From positions 2,170,001 through 2,234,000 of the forward strand of contig NC_037319.1 in the NCBI RefSeq assembly GCF_000143535.2: DNA of 64,000 bases, in the 5' to 3' direction. The notes below the pieces were generated by a model. That model did no database searches, was not told where the DNA came from, and was given only the letters and a program-made list of their open reading frames with translations. Below are positions 25,081-37,088 of this stretch, piece after piece. Position 1 is the stretch's first letter; every line of letters begins with the position of its first letter. This stretch comes from Botrytis cinerea B05.10 (Eukaryota > Ascomycota > Leotiomycetes > Helotiales > Sclerotiniaceae). The translations under genes were made by a program, and so were the position numbers.

Positions 25081-25368
25081 ATGTCATCCTACACATTTTC
25101 CAGAGCCTCATCGGACTCATCGTCCTCAACCTCCTCCTCATCGTCCTCGTCCTCGTCCTTTCAATCATCATACTCGATGGAGCCAAGAGTGGAAGTTATG
25201 CGCTGCTCGAGATGCGCCAAAACTGTCGAAACCATCAGCACAATGCAATACCAAGGCAACGAGCTACGAAGAGTCAGCACAGATGATGCAAGTGCCAACG
25301 GGATGGTACGATTCGGTCACAACTTGTACTACTGTGATCGTTGTGCCAAAATGGTTGGTTACAAGTGA
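25081..25368 (+). CDS. Small CxxC-pair (zinc-ribbon-like) protein
   Basis: A 95-residue single-exon product. I chose the ATG at 25081 rather than an upstream in-frame ATG at 24886 because the extra segment looks like untranslated leader. Residues 1-35 are almost pure serine. They are followed by MRCSRCAKTVE and, about 45 residues later, YYCDRCAKMVGYK at the C-terminus. The two CxxC knuckles share the CxRCAK pattern, which suggests one zinc ion bound by four cysteines. The family is not recognised by name. The serine tract with a compact Cys4 module suggests a small regulatory or interaction protein in the cytoplasm or nucleus. There is no signal peptide. The regular cysteine pattern, rather than homology, is the reason to accept it as a gene. 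Confidence 0.7.
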   Translation: MSSYTFSRASSDSSSSTSSSSSSSSSFQSSYSMEPRVEVMRCSRCAKTVETISTMQYQGNELRRVSTDDASANGMVRFGHNLYYCDRCAKMVGYK

Positions 25369-28300
25369 AGCGAGAATTGATGAAGGGGTTTCAACGAGCG
25401 TGTACAGTGCGACAAAACACAACTTAACAACAACGAACGTACGGGATTGGGACATGGATGGACGTAAAGATAGACGCCTCCAGATGGGTTGGAGTTAAGG
25501 GAATATTTTTTGGAAAGAAGCGCATGGGAAGGGAATTGGAAATTTGGAGTATGGAGCTACGATGTGAGGGCACGATTGATACCTATTACCGATACCGATT
25601 TGTTACAATACAGTACTACTCTTTACGATGCTATGCCATGCGTTGCCAGTATCTTTGGGTGAAGAATTACTGTGCACATGTGTTAGATGATTGCAAGTAT
25701 ACACTGTACAATGCGGAAGCGTTTGAGACGTGTGGTTGTATGGCGTCGCATCGCATCACCATTACATCCACCCCGCCAAGAGGCTGTATCAACGACGAGC
25801 ACAGCCAAACTCAGTACGACCTCATTTTACAACTTCATCTTACTATCGCTATCGCTATTACTATCGACTCGGGCCCCCACAATCTACAGATACAGAAATA
25901 CCCTCCACTCAAAAATTCTCCAACACGACACTATTGTCTCAAAAACAATATATCCTCAAAAACGCATGCACACAGCCTCTTGTCCCTACTATCGTTCATG
26001 CCAAGAGAAAATATAAAAACACCGGTCATGTTGCACCCTTATTATCCTTGCATTTTACCCGGACTTGCAATACCCCACAGAGCGTGGAGCTTTATGATTG
26101 GGTTCGGACTCGGAGACCTAGGAGAGGAACCGAATAAATTCTCTAGCAAGGAAAGCAGTTGCGTGGCTTGAGCGATTTTTTTTTGGGAAAGAATGTGGAG
26201 TGATGTCACTGATGCATATCGTGAGATAATTATTTATCATTTTCTGAATGGTCTTATGAGACTATTGAATGGAGGTGGACACCACAGTTCCAAGGGTGCT
26301 TTCGTATTTTTAGATCTTATGGCAAGGGCCGTGGAGATGTTTTTGATGCTTGGGTTGGATGGGAGTTACCATGCATATATCGTCCATCGTACATGTATGT
26401 GCACGCGAGGAAACAAGCAATGATTGATGGTTGATGTAGATATGACATTTTAGCATTTTGGAGCGGTTTCTTCGGAAACGCCTCATTGGTTTCATTTACC
26501 GTGTAAATATTTAGTTGGGCTGAACTGGGTGTAGCAAGATCAAGATCAAGGAAATATAAATAAAACAAACATCATACATTAACACTTTTCTACCTTATCA
26601 TTGTGCATTGTTAGTGTGAATCCTTGGATTATTACTTGGATATGTTATCTTTGCAATTTCCCAGATACCCTGATCTTACCCTGATCTTCAATTTGTCTCA
26701 GTAGTGCGTAGGGCAGGGTACCCTTTTTCCCTTCGTACAGCAGCAACGTTGGCGATCCTTGGAGTGAGCAAATCACGTGACTACAAAATGAGAGATTTCC
26801 TGCACGGACCCGCGAGAATATTTCTTTGACATCTCCACATATCAATTTGCTCACTCAATGCTTCTCACCCCTTTAAAGATAAGAGCAGAAGAGAACGATT
26901 GGATACAAGGATCGTGCAAACGATGAGGGTGGGCTTTCATTGGCTCCGTTTCACGTGATATACAGACCGGTGAGCTGTCAGGTGGAGTTTGAGAGTGATG
27001 GGAAGCGGGGAAGGCCCGTCCATTTGTTTCTTGGAGGTTGTGTGACATTTATGCATGCGGAGATGGTTTGGGATTTGAGTTTGCGTTGGGCTGCTGGACT
27101 GGGTTTGGAGGGAAATGGTCCGTGAGGCTGCTGTGAGAGTTGTATACCAGATGGTATGGGAATAGGTAGGAGGGTGCACCAATTGCGGGCCATGATAAGA
27201 AGTGACCGAGAAGCGCCGGAGTTCCCAGAGAGTGCGTGTAACAATTTCGAAATATTTTGGGCTTTCAGATTTGCATCGAGAGTTTGCTGTCACACGCAAT
27301 GATGCGTGTGAGCGATTTTGCTGAGAGATCAAACTGCGATCGCGATATTGGCCACTGGTGTGAGATGCAGGTATAGCTTTCGGAGGAAAATCTCTTTCCA
27401 CCACACTGGTGTAAGAGATTTTATGCGTCGGATCTAATGTCGACTTTTATGGAGCTGCGGGGTTCTGTCAATGCATTGATGCCGCGGCCGGTAATGAGAT
27501 AGACAATATAACTCACGGAGGGGAAGAGATAAACAAAATGGAGAGTAGATACCAGCAACTGGGGTGAGAGAGTGGATACTACAAGTCGTGGAGCTTCTCA
27601 ATTGGTCAGAATGGGACCATAGGAAGAAGAAATAAGTATGGTGGGCTAAGGTAGGTATGGTAGGTATCTCTTCATCGAGATGTGGAGTGTCCTGCGGCAG
27701 TCGAAAAGAAATGGGTTGAGTTAGCGAGCACGATACAGTATTCATACTACCTACCAGACAATATGCAATTCCACCCATATAAGACCAGATTAGTCTTCTT
27801 CTAGTTTACCATTTTGTGGTATGTGCATCTAGCTTCGGAGCTGCATACTTTCTGGTCGCATGAGTACGCTTTGAGAAGAGTGTGGATGAGACGGTGTAGC
27901 AAATAACATTGGGTTCTTAGATGGATGGCAAGTTGAATGGCTGTCATTGAAGCTCGTTAGTGGATATTTACTCAGCGCTAAAGACAGTCTCACCTCTGAG
28001 AAATTCTATCAGATGGCATGTCTTACCCTGGTGACCATATCTGCTCAGCACATCAATGCTGACGGACTGCCACCCATGTATAGAACATTCCTGAAAACAC
28101 TACTCTCCATTCTCCTGGGCTCGGTCACTCTGCCAAGCAAGGACATTAAGGAGGTAGTAAAATGCACTGTTTTCAGCTACAATCGCTAGACTGAAAGAGA
28201 TTGCAACTTTGCAGGTGCTGCGCGTATCATTACATGCGGCAGCTTTGGACAAGACGTTCAGGATAATAGTCAGATGCAAGCAGAGTTTGAAACGAGTGCT

Positions 28301-28610
28301 GCTGAGCTCGATAAGTACGAGAGGAAACATGCATGTATCTATCTAGCGGACTCAAAGTTGAGTATCAAGATGTGAGGATGAGGATGAGGCTTGGAACTTG
28401 TAATCCTGTGAACAGGTAAGTTGGGCTTGAGAAACATTGAACGAGGATTTCGCAATGGAGTGGAATTCGTCTGGATATTTGGGAGTGTGTGTGTGTGTGG
28501 TCTTCATTTTTTGTAGATACATTTCTGCTTTTTTGGTTACTTGTTGATAGGATACTTATTGCTTTGATACAATCTGCCGTCTTGGATATTCAACTCTCCA
28601 TCTAAAGACT
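25369..28610. other. Intergenic region, no gene supported
   Basis: Frames at 25458-26171 (+) and 26937-27404 (-) are the longest but have no domain, intron pattern or biased composition typical of genes here. The first probably lies in the 3' UTR of the small CxxC gene. A short GT run lies near 28488-28500. Confidence 0.5.
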
Positions 28611-31600
28611 CTAATCCAACGAGTACTCATCATCATACTCAGCGTACTCATCATACTCATCGTCTTCATCGTCTTCATCGTCTTCATCGTCTTCATCGTC
28701 TTCATCGTCTTCATCGTCTTCATCGTCTTCATCGTCTTCATCGTCTTCATCGTCTTCATCGTCTTCATCGTCTTCATCATTTTTGCCACCATCGTCTTCA
28801 CTCTCTTTTTTCTCATCCACCATCCCGCCACCATCAATCACATTCTTATTTACAACTCCCAGATTCCTACTGTCGTTGAAAATCTTCTCTACTTCTTGGG
28901 CCATAGTATTGAGGTCACTACCTTGGAAAGCGTCCTCATTATTGCTACCATCATCATCCTTCTCAGTGTCGTTATTCTCTTTGAAATCTTCATCCCATTT
29001 TCTTCCCATCTTCATCATGTCTCTGACGCGTCTCGGGGTCGAAACAATCGTGACCCCAACTATCATCCATAGGTCCCTTCTCATAAGCCCACACTTCCAA
29101 TTTCTATTCACGATTTGCTCAATGATCTGTTCTGGCATCCATGCCTTTGCTTCCTGCTTCTCAGCATCGAACTTCAAAGTCGACCACACAATGACATCCT
29201 TGGCTCTCCAATCATCAACCTTCTGTCCTGCATCTTCAGATCCGTGATCCAAGACGTCATTGTGCCGACTTGGATCAAGAAACTTACGCAGACTGAGCTG
29301 CATTTCAAGAGGGAGGTGGTTGCCGGGACTGCGATTTGGTGAAAAGAAAATGAGAGCGAGGCATGTTGGCTGGACATAGTACTCTGGCAATGGTGAGAGA
29401 TCAAATGTGTATTCGTAGATTTTGTCGATGGGATAGAGGAGATTTGGATCGATGCGGAATGGGAGAAGGGGAGCAAAGAGTGTCGTAAGAGTTTTCAATT
29501 CTGGAACAAAAGGCATTATACAAAGCTTCTTGATCGGATACTTTGAATTAACTTGATTGGGTTGAAGTGGGACATTGCGTGGTGGTCGAACATTAGTCTT
29601 AAGCATTCCCGCGTCTTCGAGCAGTGGGACTAGGATTTCTGAAAGCCAATGAGCAGGATATCCTAAAGAATGAAGGTGGCCTAGTTGACGAAAAAGAATA
29701 GTGAGATTGAGCGGCGAATAGATCATTTCATTATTGTCTGAAATGAGACGATGATCGCACGTCATAGGAATTGCCATTTTAAGAAAAAGCGCGTGAAACC
29801 ACTTCTTCAGATCCTCACGAGAAAGTCGAGCTTTTACCTGTTTTGAAAGCGGCACAGAATCAATTGGCTGGTTCCAACAGTAGTATGTGTAGCTAGCGAG
29901 TGGTACAGGCCCATGCCCCCTGAATACAATACGCACACCGGTCAGTTGTTCGAGCATCTTCTCGCTGTCTACGAGTTGATATTCAGACAGAAAGTCGCCC
30001 ATGTTGCGGAAAAAGGGGGGGTTTCGCAGACACACACTACCCGCAAGGCTAGTAGAGTGGCGGGCGAGGAGCGGCATTGCATGAAGGAAGGTTGTTAAAT
30101 GGCCACCGACATAATCGCTAGATTGGAACATTAGACTCTTTGCATTCATGTATCATGTTGGAAAGAGTGTACTCACGGTATATTGCTCAAGGCTACTCGA
30201 TGATAAAGCGATGAGAAGTCTTTTGGGCGTGGATACCCAGTAGTTCCTGTGCCCCGTGCCTGGCTCTCAGTGGGATCATAATGGAGACCAAAATGGATCC
30301 GTTCAGCGACATCAATGTAATCACCCTTCACCATCTCCACCTTCAATCTATTACCCAAATACTTGATTGCGCTTGCTGCTTTCGCGAAGAATGGCGCAAC
30401 ATATTCAAATAAATGTGAAATATTATCCGCGAGTGGCAGTTCTTCCCCAAGCTCCTTCCGCAGTCTCGAGGCCAAGTTGAATGGATCAAATCGCAAGAAG
30501 ACTCCTGGCTCCGGATTTCCGATTGCTGTATGCGAATCCCAATCAAGCTGTGTTGGGTTGAATACCCAGTTATCCGTCATAACATGTGTCATGAAAAGCC
30601 GCAATTTTTTTCCTCCAGGGATTTCCAATACTTTGAAGCTTAAATCGACCAGCTTTGGATCATTTTTCTGCATTGCTTGCATGGATGGCAGAAGAACTCC
30701 ACTTGCACAATAGAGCTCTCTCTCCCTGTTGCAGTAAGGTCCAATGTGTTCCCAATACTCGGCACTCTTGTTATTGTATATAGAGTCTTGCATGGTGCTT
30801 ATTACAGATTCCATTACTTCTTCGGCAGTAAATTCGGTCGACGCTTTGCCCTCGGGTGCCCAGTTTTCGAGCGCCTGGATGTAGAATGGAATATCTGCTT
30901 CATGCAGATAAATCCACTCTAGTGGCTGTTGAGCATTCTTCAGACATCTTAAGAGCTCTGCGATAACTTCTTGCAGCTGTTCGCTGACCCATTTGGGCAG
31001 TAAGCATGCTGCAAAGATAAGATAGATTGTGTTTAAGATGTTCACCGACTCGAACATTCGGTTTTCCCGAGAGAGCTTATCCAAAAGACAGAATATGATA
31101 AGATCTCTAGTAAGCACGTGTTTGTTGATATCATTCAACGTGAAGTGAAATCGACGTTTTGGTATCTTTCCCTTGGCTTCTTCATGTGCGATACTAATGA
31201 GTGATGCTAGGAAGTGTCTAGCTTCGCCTAGTCCGCTGTTGAAGAATGAGATGGTCTCGCCGACAGGAACTCGCAGCGCGAGGGTTTCGTCAAAGAGGGA
31301 TTTGGCATCGTCGTGACCGATAGGCACGTAGTTTCCAGCAGGCTTCCTGTGTCGCATTAGACCTATCCGCTCAACCAAATTGTATATAATGAAAATGAAA
31401 ACAAAAATTTCAATCCACTTACATTGAGGGATGATATCTTGCAAGTCGCTCCAAGATCTCCACTCTGCGTTCTTTCTGTTTCTGAAGAGGACATTCTGGC
31501 AGGTTTTCCTCGGCTTTCCTGATTCTTTGCTCCAATTTCTGAAGATGTGTTGTGAATACACTGTCTCTATCACCAGCGATTTTTGCATTCATCAAATGGA

Positions 31601-31864
31601 TAGCTTTCTTAGCAAACAACACGCACATTTCATACTGACCATTCTCATAGTAAGCGGCAGAGAGATTTCGAAGCGGTGCTGGATCATCTCGGGATGCTCG
31701 AGCTGCTTGCATATATTTACTGATTGCTATTTGGACATTTAGGTTCATGCTTTTATACATATAGTCAGAGGGAGAAATAAATTACCTTTGATGAATTCGC
31801 GAGAATTGTACAGTGCGTTCCCTTCCTCTCGCAACACTTTTGCAAGATCTTCCGGAGAAGACAT
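28611..31864 (-). CDS. TPR plus DUF4470 protein with acidic repeat tail
   Basis: Four exons (31864-31786, 31726-31423, 31346-30177, 30117-28611) encode 1019 residues. All introns are 59-76 nt and GT-AG, and the joins restore KAISKYMQAA, PSMKPAGNY and SNIPDYVGG. The N-terminus holds tetratricopeptide-like helices (about residues 8-75, with PLRNLSAAYYENGQYE). A DUF4470 segment follows, marked by RRFHFTLNDI at 192-201 and TRDLII at 207-212. A long central region has the pattern of fungal DUF4470 proteins, a family of unknown function sometimes found with MYND fingers. The last 56 or so residues are an Asp/Glu repeat ending in a Tyr-rich segment, encoded by a 9-bp tandem repeat. No MYND finger is visible. 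A decayed relative lies just upstream. Function is unknown; the TPR suggests protein binding. Confidence 0.85.
28658..28780. repeat. Coding 9-bp minisatellite (TCGTCTTCA)n
   Basis: About 13 near-perfect copies, read on the minus strand as repeated Asp-Glu-Asp codons in the tail of the DUF4470 protein. Because the unit is 9 bp, copy-number changes keep the reading frame. Confidence 0.95.
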
Positions 31865-32415
31865 TTTGATGGTTGTGAAGGCTGTAGGTTTTCAAAATGA
31901 GGAGGGTGATAAGAGTATTTAAACCAGAAATGAAAGAATTTCTGAAGTGCAATGATTCTGTCTCTCGCACTGGTAGGCCACTTAGTGAATAACACTGTTA
32001 TTTATTCACTGTGAATTCCATTTAAAGAAGCAATTTAATGAAAGATGGCAAAGACTGATAAGCAGAATCTACAGTTTGATAAATGTTTGTTCATATGCAG
32101 GATACTTTTGTAGTTCCCCTTCAAAATGAATTGTATATAAGTATCAAAGCAGCAAGTATTCATGATTGGGGTCTTGCTGGGTTCAATCCTAGCTATGACA
32201 ATGACCCATATAGATATCTCATATCAACAAAATATTCTTTAAATCTTCATTCATAGGTATGCTCTTCAACTTCAGAGGTCGATTTGTTACAATTCAAGCA
32301 ATGATATTAACAGCTTTGAAGCCAAACAGTCAATTACCGAAACTGATTGAAGGATCTTATAAGTTGAGGAGTGGTCCATCAGATTGTGCATCCACTTTTG
32401 TCACTTGAAATTAAG
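31865..32415. other. Upstream region of the DUF4470 gene
   Basis: AT-rich promoter-side DNA between the DUF4470 gene and the decayed relative. A motif resembling a tRNA B-box near 32180 lacks the rest of a tRNA. Confidence 0.5.
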
Positions 32416-33170
32416 CAGTATTTACCCATCTTTGTCCTCTATTAACCACTGAATCTCTTACTGCAAAAAGTACGAAATTAAGATTCTCCCAAGTATTAAC
32501 TCTCCATAGACCGTACCGCCACCAATCTCTTTTCATCTTCTCAATAATAGCATCTGCATCCAGGTACTTACGATGCTATTCACTACATTATATTCGAGAG
32601 TAGTCCAAACTATTATTCTACTTTTCCCCAAATTCTCGACCAGAGCACCCTTATATCTTGAATCTTTCTCATCTCTCCAGCTAGGATCGAGTAGCTTTCT
32701 CAAATCCATTAAAATTGCAACTTCCAAGATCTTTCTACATTCTTTCGATGATATGATCAAACAACGAAGAAGGCTTCTCATTGCCGACAGAGCAGTATTC
32801 TTTGGCAGTGGAGCTGTGGGAGAAATTTGTCAGACAAGTAGAAAAAAATATAGGGAGGCTCGTACAGTGTTGGCCGATAACGAGGAAGTGTTTCAAGAAT
32901 TCGTAGTCGAGTTTGCAGCTGCTTCAGTCCAGACGATTCAGACGAATGTATTTCCACCCTCTTTGTCCATTGTTGGAAGTTTCTGCCAAAGCCATATTCC
33001 TATTGTCGTTGCTTTCCCCCAAGATTTCAAGAGCTCTTCTCACCTTGACGATAAATTGCGTATGATTCCCAACTTCGAATAGGCCGCCGACAAACTACCA
33101 AGGGGTGTGCAATTATCTGGTACAAGAATGGCGGATTCTTGATGTTTTGTTATAGCTATTCTGAAGTCAG
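32416..33170 (-). pseudogene. Decayed, internally deleted relative of the DUF4470 gene
   Basis: Read on the minus strand, this stretch shows pieces of the neighbouring DUF4470 protein in order, with large gaps and changed frames. Near 33165-33060, IAITKHQESA and PLGSLSAAYSKLG match KAISKYMQAA and PLRNLSAAYYENG of the TPR part, with a CAG acceptor-like site at the position of the intact gene's first intron. Near 32925-32860, RILETLPRYRPTL matches EILERLARYHPSM. Near 32720, DLRKLLDPSW matches SLRKFLDPSR, followed by IIVWTTLEY against VIVWSTLKF. After a single-base frameshift at about 32565, AIIEKMKRDWWRYGLWR matches QIIEQIVNRNWKCGLMR, and the frame closes at a stop near 32416. The whole central DUF4470 region is missing. 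This is an old duplicate, not an expressed gene. Confidence 0.85.
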
Positions 33171-34382
33171 ATACCATGACAAGTATGAATTTTGACTTTT
33201 GGGGAAGGCGCAATGTCGTTTCTCTAGTTGTGATAACGAGAATGAATCAAGAACTTGCTCCTGTCATTTATATTTTACGCTTGAAGAGGTATAATCTACC
33301 AATCTATGATAAAGATGAGTACAATTTGTTTCACTACTTACTAACAGATGTCGAAAAGTACAATTTCAATCAATTTCGATTCTCGAAAATGAGGATTGAA
33401 CTCATGTCAGTATGTTTCTACAATTCGTAGGAAATCTCAATCTGATCAATCATTAAAACCTATAGGAACCATTTGATATTTTTTATGGTAACTGACTCTC
33501 AACAATGGCCGATTAGTTCCTGGTTGGGGAAAGCGTTTGTCTCTGGAATTACTTATCCCTTTAGCTTTCTTGGTGCATTTTCTCTCTTGAAGGAAAATTG
33601 CCACAAGAAATCTTCTATTTTTACCACACAGCCACTTGAATCTAAGTTAATGTAAGAATTGGCTTCATGTCATCAGATAAAAATCAATTATATGAGTTTC
33701 ATGACACAAACATTGTTATTTAAAAGCGGTTGGCTTACCTATTCATATTTAATATCAAAAGGATAATCGCTTCCCCAGAACAAGTACTTTCCCCAGACCA
33801 GGAACTAATCAGCCACTAACGAGAGACGATTATTAGCACTAGGGGTGAGTTCCACAGAGATATAATGGGTAGTCAGTCACCTGAGTGGCTCGTAATTGAT
33901 CCGCTGCTGCTTACAAGAACCGGCCTCTCTAACAAGTATATCGACCCTTCTTGCCTAATTCGCATAATAGGGGGTATGGTGTGCTATTTGAAGTACTGTC
34001 TGTAGGTATCAAAATGTCAACATAAGGTAGGATGTCATAATAAAAGTGGCTTCTTCAAAATTCGAAAAGTTAACATATTGATGTGAATGGCCATCGAGCT
34101 TTCCGGGCTGTTAGAACGAGAATACACCAACAACCGGACCTCAAATCAGAGAATGTGCGCCGAAAAGGATACGGTCAAATTTCATTAATTTTAACAAATA
34201 GTCTCCATTGTTTTCTTTGTCACTCGCGTTATGAGCTTCCAGGGCTGGCCAAGCAAGTCTACAGCAGGCTAATACCTGAGCAAATATAAGTAGCGCCACA
34301 AATCAATTACTTCATGCAGTACGCCGAGTAATAATAACATTTCATAAATTTTCTAAATGCAGTTCGGGCACTTAAAACCTTA
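33171..34382. other. Intergenic region with repeat remnants
   Basis: No supported gene. It contains the inverted repeat at about 33491-33830. The plus-strand frames at 33176-33655 have no domain. The right end holds the 3' UTR of the AP-1 gamma gene. Confidence 0.5.
33491..33830. repeat. Degenerate inverted repeat, possible foldback element
   Basis: The left arm (about 33491-33566) and right arm (about 33752-33830) are reverse complements with moderate identity. The best core pairs the segment around GATTAGTTCCTGGT on the left with ACCAGGAACTAATC on the right, plus neighbouring CTTTCCCC and GGATAA blocks. The roughly 190-bp middle has no frame. The size and structure resemble a small non-autonomous DNA element, but no target-site duplication was established. 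Confidence 0.6.
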
Positions 34383-37088
34383 CTACCTTGGCTCCGACCA
34401 ATCTACCTGATCCGTGACTTGTCCCGCAGTTGGGTGTGCATAAGAAATCTTTAACCTCAGTCGTAGTGGTGGCTAAAACAATCAGTAAATGGTCTGTGGC
34501 ATTTTTTCAAGAAAACTTACCCCTTTACTTCCCGTAATTCTCATTGACTGTGTTGCTTCTGCCCCGGGTCCTAGATCCGAGCTAGACATAGCTTGCAATT
34601 GGAGCTTTTGTGTTTTAGGTACTGCAGCTTGTAATGCCACTGCAGAGAAAGATTGATGCATGGAGGAGTTCCTAAAACGAGCCAAGACCTGTACTAAACC
34701 TTCTGCATTTCGTTGAAGTTGCAATGTAATATTAAGATCATTTTTGTCGTAACATGGATGGGTTGGGATTGAAGGAGCTTGAGGTGGAGGCGAAGATACA
34801 CCAGAGAAAATATCGTTTGAAGGAGTTGCGGTAGCAGATGGGGGTTGTTGAGATGGAGTGCTCCCAAAGAGGTCCATAATCGAACTCATATTTGACTGTT
34901 GAGCTGGAGGTGATGTAGGTTGAGATGAATCGGTGCCTCCAAGTATGTCTGCTAGAAGGTCTGCATTATTTTGGGATCCACTATTAGCACCTCCAACACT
35001 TGCATCAGGCATTCCTCCGTCTCCCATCAAGTCAAACAACAGATCCTGTTCTGCTGGTTTGACGACCTTCGACTTCCTGTTAGATGCTTTACTTGGTTTC
35101 TTGCTTGCCTCTCCCAGAACTCGGGATTCTTCCTTAATCTGTGGCGGTGGCATCTTTTCCAATACACCTTTTCTGATGGAATCATAGCTGAATAAATTGC
35201 CATACTCTACCGCTCGCTGTTGAACCTCAATATCGAGATTCGTGGAATTGTTTGACAAAATTCGTCGAATCCGGTCAATTTGTGCAGGGTCTGATAGACG
35301 TGTACTGAGCTTCATCAATGATGTGACAATATATTCGGTTGCAATTTGAGTGGCGTAACTGCTGTTCAGAATGGTCGAAAATAAATCAACAACTTCGTTC
35401 TCCTTAACTTCTTGGACAAGTTCCTCTTCCTCGTATTGCCCACCACGAAGTAAAGTTTCTCCGTATTCCCCAATACACCAGGCACCGGCCAAAGTAAGAC
35501 CTTCTTGAGTAATGTCCTTTTTCAAGCTAGTATAGAGCTTCTGTACCGCATAAGTTTGCAATTCGGGAGTGGTGGCAATAAGTCGAATGAATGAAGATAG
35601 AATTTGCTCTTTGACATAATTTCCTGCCAAAGTCAAGACTCTCAGCATAGTATCCACATGCCATCTTTTGTTCGGCGAGAATCTGTCTGCTGCGATACCG
35701 ATTTGGCTGGTCATGATTGGCTTGAACTCATTATCGGCGACTTCCAAGAAAGCAAGAAGTTCCCTAATAAGTACCCTAACATTACTCTCATTGATTAAAG
35801 TGAAACTTAAATCTAATGCACGCCGCCTAATACTGATATCAGGATCTCGAAGACACTCAAGTATGGTATTTCTATGTCGCTGAACTGCGTTTGGCTCAAT
35901 TGCGACCACTTTAATGAGTGTATTCAACGCAACATATCGAATGTTGTTGTCTCGATTTGAAAGAAACTTTCCGAGGATATTGACACCAAGTACTCTCAAA
36001 CCAGAATCAGCTTCGATATCGAGAATAGTGAGGACGGCCTCGTATAAAATGGAATTTCCAACGTTTTTCGAAGAGTCAGTATTTGTAGCAACTTGGGCCA
36101 AGATATCGTTGATCTGTTCACTTGTTTCTGGATCTCCACGGCCAAGAACTCTCAACAATTGTAATATCTTAACTTGTAAGAATGGATCCGTAACTCCAGT
36201 GACATCATGTTCAGGGGCGTAACCGGAACTAGCCAATCCCTTCAGTGTTCGAACTAAGCCGCCGCTGAATGGTCTGAATTTCTCCACGATTCCTTCCTCT
36301 CCACCTTCTGCCTCGTCCATTTCGCAGAGATTTGTTACTAATGTCAGACCGCACAACAAAACGCCGTGATTTCGATCCGAAAGAAGGTTTGCGGCCTTTT
36401 CTAGGAAATGTTCTTGTAAATCTGGTACCTTTTTGCATATTCTCATGGCACATAACGCAGCCTTGCGACGAATATAGGGGTTGGCGGTAGAAAGAAGGGT
36501 TTCGATTTCAGGAAACAAGTCTCGAGACATTTCGACCGATGCAATGTTTCCGAGGGTACATAGAGCCAATCCAACGATGTATTGATTAGAGTGATTGAGG
36601 TCACTATGTTCGGGTCAGCTTCATGGCTCCATGAGACTTAACAGTTGCGCATACTTCTTCAAAGAGTTTGTAACCAATGTCAGTACCTCCTGATTCTCGT
36701 CCAGTAGAAGCATTGTTCCTAAATAACCCAATCTCTTGTCCGCAAATCTTGGAGATGCAAGAAGTTTGAGGCATTCTATTTGACCAAAATGTGTCCTCTC
36801 ACCCAAGGTGAACAAGTATAATAGCTTCGCTACATTGTTTCGTCTGCCAATCCAATATGTTAGATATGTTGAGATAAACAGGCGGTGACCTTCCTACCTG
36901 ACATTATGATCACCACTCTCTTCACGAAAACTTGCTCTTATAGCAGCACTTTCCTTTTGTACAACTGCGCGCTCATCTGCGATTGTTTTCGAAGCTCGCA
37001 CATTGCGAATGAATTGCTTCACTGTATATGATGAGCTTGGAAATCGAGGGGTATGGGGCATCATTGTTTGTTACTTACATGAACTCAT
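34383..37088 (-). CDS. apl4: AP-1 adaptor complex subunit gamma (gamma-adaptin)
   Basis: Large subunit of the clathrin adaptor AP-1, which sorts cargo between the trans-Golgi network and endosomes. Five exons (37088-37079, 37021-36898, 36843-36655, 36603-34521, 34472-34383) encode 831 residues. The first exon has only ten bases, and splicing builds [16 protein letters not shown]. The adaptin N-terminal helical solenoid covers about residues 1-590, with the conserved [16 protein letters not shown] and [17 protein letters not shown] disordered Ser/Pro/Gln-rich hinge follows, containing DLLFDLMG and similar acidic-hydrophobic clathrin-binding stretches. The gamma-ear domain (about 705-831) ends in [14 protein letters not shown] final 48-nt intron sits inside the ear; ignoring it would replace the last 29 residues by a false tail. 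Length fits the family. The gene shares its upstream region with the sterol acyltransferase. Confidence 0.96.

Noticed and set aside
25458..26171. ORF of 237 codons after the small CxxC gene
   Set aside because: Despite its length it lacks any domain, codon-like regularity or hydrophobic pattern, and probably lies in the 3' UTR.
26937..27404. ORF of 155 codons on the minus strand
   Set aside because: Low-complexity Ser/Thr/His composition and no domain; overlaps another frame on the plus strand.
28783..29247. Plus-strand ORF of 154 codons, rich in Ser and Phe
   Set aside because: Antisense shadow of the DUF4470 C-terminal region.
32170..32190. tRNA B-box-like GGGTTCAATCC
   Set aside because: The T-arm does not pair properly and no A-box, D-arm or acceptor stem lies upstream at a suitable distance.
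32573..33082. Plus-strand ORF of 169 codons
   Set aside because: It is the antisense of the decayed DUF4470 relative; the minus strand gives recognisable protein pieces in order.
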